From NCBI RefSeq assembly GCF_013870525.1, contig NZ_JACBXD010000001.1, forward strand, positions 62,001 to 126,000: a stretch of 64,000 nucleotides of DNA, given 5' to 3'. A program made the translations under genes and the position numbers. The notes below the pieces were generated by a model. That model worked only from the letters and a program-made list of their open reading frames with translations, made no database searches and was not told the DNA's origin. The DNA comes from Amycolatopsis pittospori (lineage in GTDB: Bacteria > Actinomycetota > Actinomycetes > Mycobacteriales > Pseudonocardiaceae). Positions 62,678-64,000 of this stretch are shown piece after piece (the stretch's first letter is position 1; every line of letters starts with the position of its first letter).

Positions 62678-63955
62678 GTGCGGTTGATGTGCCGGAAACT
62701 GCGGACGGACGTCACGCCCGAGCGGGCGCTGGCGGCCCTCGGCGTCCGCGCCCGAGCACTCGGGCTCGCCCCGCCGGCGGCGCTTTGCGGAGATTGGTTC
62801 TCGTCACGCGCGGTCATCGCGTTGAGCGCTTCGCTGACCCCCGTTCACGACGTGACCGAGGCGTTCGCCGTCCCCACTCGTCTTCCGCGAGTCCGCGACG
62901 CGGTGCCCGGCGCAGTCGGGGGCGGCTGGTTCGGGTACCTCGGATATGACCTGACCGACCCATCGGGCCGTTCGGGCAGTCTTCCTCCGTCGGCCTGGGG
63001 CTGGGTCGACCGGGTGCTCCGGCTGGACACGGACGGTTCGTGGTGGTTCGAGGCGCTGCTTCCCGACCGCGATCCGGATCCGGCGGACGAGGTGTCCGAA
63101 CTGGAAACGTTGCTGACCGGACTTCCCGAAACGAAACCGTGGAGTTCAGGTCCGTTGTCGCGTCCGCTTCCGTCGGAGCACTACGACGCGGTCAAGGCAT
63201 GTGTGCACGCGATCGAGGCCGGCGAGTTGTTCCAAGCGAACATCTGCGCTCGCTTCACCGGAGGGTTCGACGGCGATCCAGTCTCGTTGTTCGCCGAAGG
63301 TGTGCGCCTGCTGCGTGCCCGGCGGGCCGCCTTCCTTGCCGGCGAATGGGGCTCTGTCGTCTCGTTCTCCCCCGAGCTTTTCCTTGCCAGGCAAGGACGG
63401 CAGGTGCGGTCGACGCCGATCAAGGGCACACTTCCGCGCCGGAACGCCGCCGACGAACATCTCGCGCGGCGCCTGCGGGAATCCACCAAGGACGTCGCCG
63501 AGAACGTGATGATCACCGATCTCGTCCGCAACGACCTCGGCCGGGTGTGCGCCACCGGCAGTGTTCGCGTTCCGGAACTGCTCAAGGTCCGGCCGGCGCC
63601 CGGGGTTTGGCATCTCGAGTCCACTGTGGAGGGCCTGCTCGCCGACGGGGTCGACGACGCGGACCTGCTCGCGGCCACGTTCCCGCCGGGTTCGGTGACC
63701 GGCGCGCCGAAGATCCGGGCGCTGGACCTGATCGCCGAACTCGAACCCACGGGGCGTGGCGTCTACACAGGTGCGATCGGGCTGGCTTCACCGATCGCCG
63801 GACTGGAACTGAACGTCGCGATCAGAACCTTCGAAATCCACGACGGCACGATCGCGCTGGGAGTCGGCGGCGGGATCACCGCCGACTCCGACAGCGAAGC
63901 GGAATGGCAGGAATGCCTGCACAAGTCCGCTCCGCTGGAGCGACTTCTCGGCTGA
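62678..63955 (+). CDS. pabB: Aminodeoxychorismate synthase component I (PabB-like)
   Basis: Makes 4-amino-4-deoxychorismate from chorismate for folate. It has 425 aa with the chorismate-binding domain: GELFQANICARF, STPIKGTLPRR, VTGAPKIRALDLIAELEPTGRGVYTGAIG and LNVAIRTFE. The N-terminal 150 residues or so are the anthranilate-synthase-I N-domain. The catalytic Lys of the IKGT motif and Glu of AEWQEC are seen. GTG start at 62678 follows GACAAT (-10) by 5 bases, so a leaderless mRNA is possible. An ATG 9 bases later is an alternative. Confidence 0.88.
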   Translation: MRLMCRKLRTDVTPERALAALGVRARALGLAPPAALCGDWFSSRAVIALSASLTPVHDVTEAFAVPTRLPRVRDAVPGAVGGGWFGYLGYDLTDPSGRSGSLPPSAWGWVDRVLRLDTDGSWWFEALLPDRDPDPADEVSELETLLTGLPETKPWSSGPLSRPLPSEHYDAVKACVHAIEAGELFQANICARFTGGFDGDPVSLFAEGVRLLRARRAAFLAGEWGSVVSFSPELFLARQGRQVRSTPIKGTLPRRNAADEHLARRLRESTKDVAENVMITDLVRNDLGRVCATGSVRVPELLKVRPAPGVWHLESTVEGLLADGVDDADLLAATFPPGSVTGAPKIRALDLIAELEPTGRGVYTGAIGLASPIAGLELNVAIRTFEIHDGTIALGVGGGITADSDSEAEWQECLHKSAPLERLLG

Positions 63956-63956
63956 A

Positions 63957-64000
63957 TTACTTGGTGGGGTCCAGAAGGAGCTTGCCCGTCGTACCACGCG
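63957..64000 (-). CDS. C-terminal end of a gene cut by the window (possible quinone oxidoreductase)
   Basis: On the minus strand the last 13 codons before the TAA stop read RGTTGKLLLDPTK. A C-terminus of this type (xGKLxLxP) is common in zinc-free NADPH:quinone oxidoreductases. Too short to identify firmly. Confidence 0.35.
   Translation of the reverse strand, partial: RGTTGKLLLDPTK

Overview
This 64 kb window is chromosomal DNA from a high-GC actinomycete. GTG starts are common, stop/start overlaps of the ATGA or GTGA type are frequent, and several genes look leaderless. F420-type luciferase-like enzymes, an RpfB-like resuscitation factor, paired DivIVA-domain proteins and a PPOX-family protein all point to Actinomycetota. 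The gene set and intergenic style fit Pseudonocardiaceae, with an Amycolatopsis-like genome my best guess from memory. No phage, insertion sequence, CRISPR array or rRNA was seen. One tRNA gene is present (tRNA-Gln).

The housekeeping backbone follows an order I recall from Mycobacterium tuberculosis Rv1007c-Rv1026: metG, tatD, rpfB, ksgA, ispE, an acyl-AMP ligase (pks16-like), pth, rplY, prs, glmU, mfd, mazG, eno, ftsB-like, DUF501, ppx. Here that backbone is interrupted by accessory blocks.

Layout: 1-5.3 kb, a peptide-type ABC importer (solute-binding protein, two permeases, two ATPases, the last cut by the window edge). 5.5-10.3 kb, eno/ftsB/DUF501/lytic transglycosylase/ppx, all on the minus strand. 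10.4-13.6 kb, small regulatory and redox genes. 13.9-17.1 kb, the efeUOB iron/heme uptake operon behind an IdeR/DtxR-like box, followed by a PPOX gene with a MerR-type promoter. 17.6-21.8 kb, a five-gene minus-strand operon: ECF sigma factor, zinc-binding anti-sigma with a large membrane domain, ABC ATPase and two membrane proteins. 21.8-23.2 kb, a divergent HxlR regulator/oxidoreductase pair. 23.2-28.8 kb, mazG, a SurA-like lipoprotein and mfd. 28.8-36.1 kb, oxidoreductases, a sugar dehydrogenase lipoprotein, small hydrolases, and a desaturase with a TetR regulator. 36.2-45.0 kb, tRNA-Gln, a diguanylate cyclase, glmU-prs, then rplY-pth. 45.1-50.4 kb, twin DivIVA proteins, acyl-AMP ligase, ABC-F ATPase and ispE. 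50.5-52.9 kb, an orphan MetN-like ATPase behind a SAM riboswitch and a small leader ORF, then ksgA. 53-59.3 kb, a GNAT enzyme, a DUF222 remnant, rpfB, tatD and metG. 59.4-64 kb, PadR plus a DrrAB-type exporter, a GH25-like protein, pabB and the end of a further gene.

The most interesting regions are the SAM-riboswitch/leader-ORF/metN unit (51.5-51.95 kb), the ECF/anti-sigma/ABC operon (17.65-21.78 kb), and several compact operator-promoter arrangements that predict leaderless, regulator-controlled genes (17.13, 22.25 and 60.0 kb).
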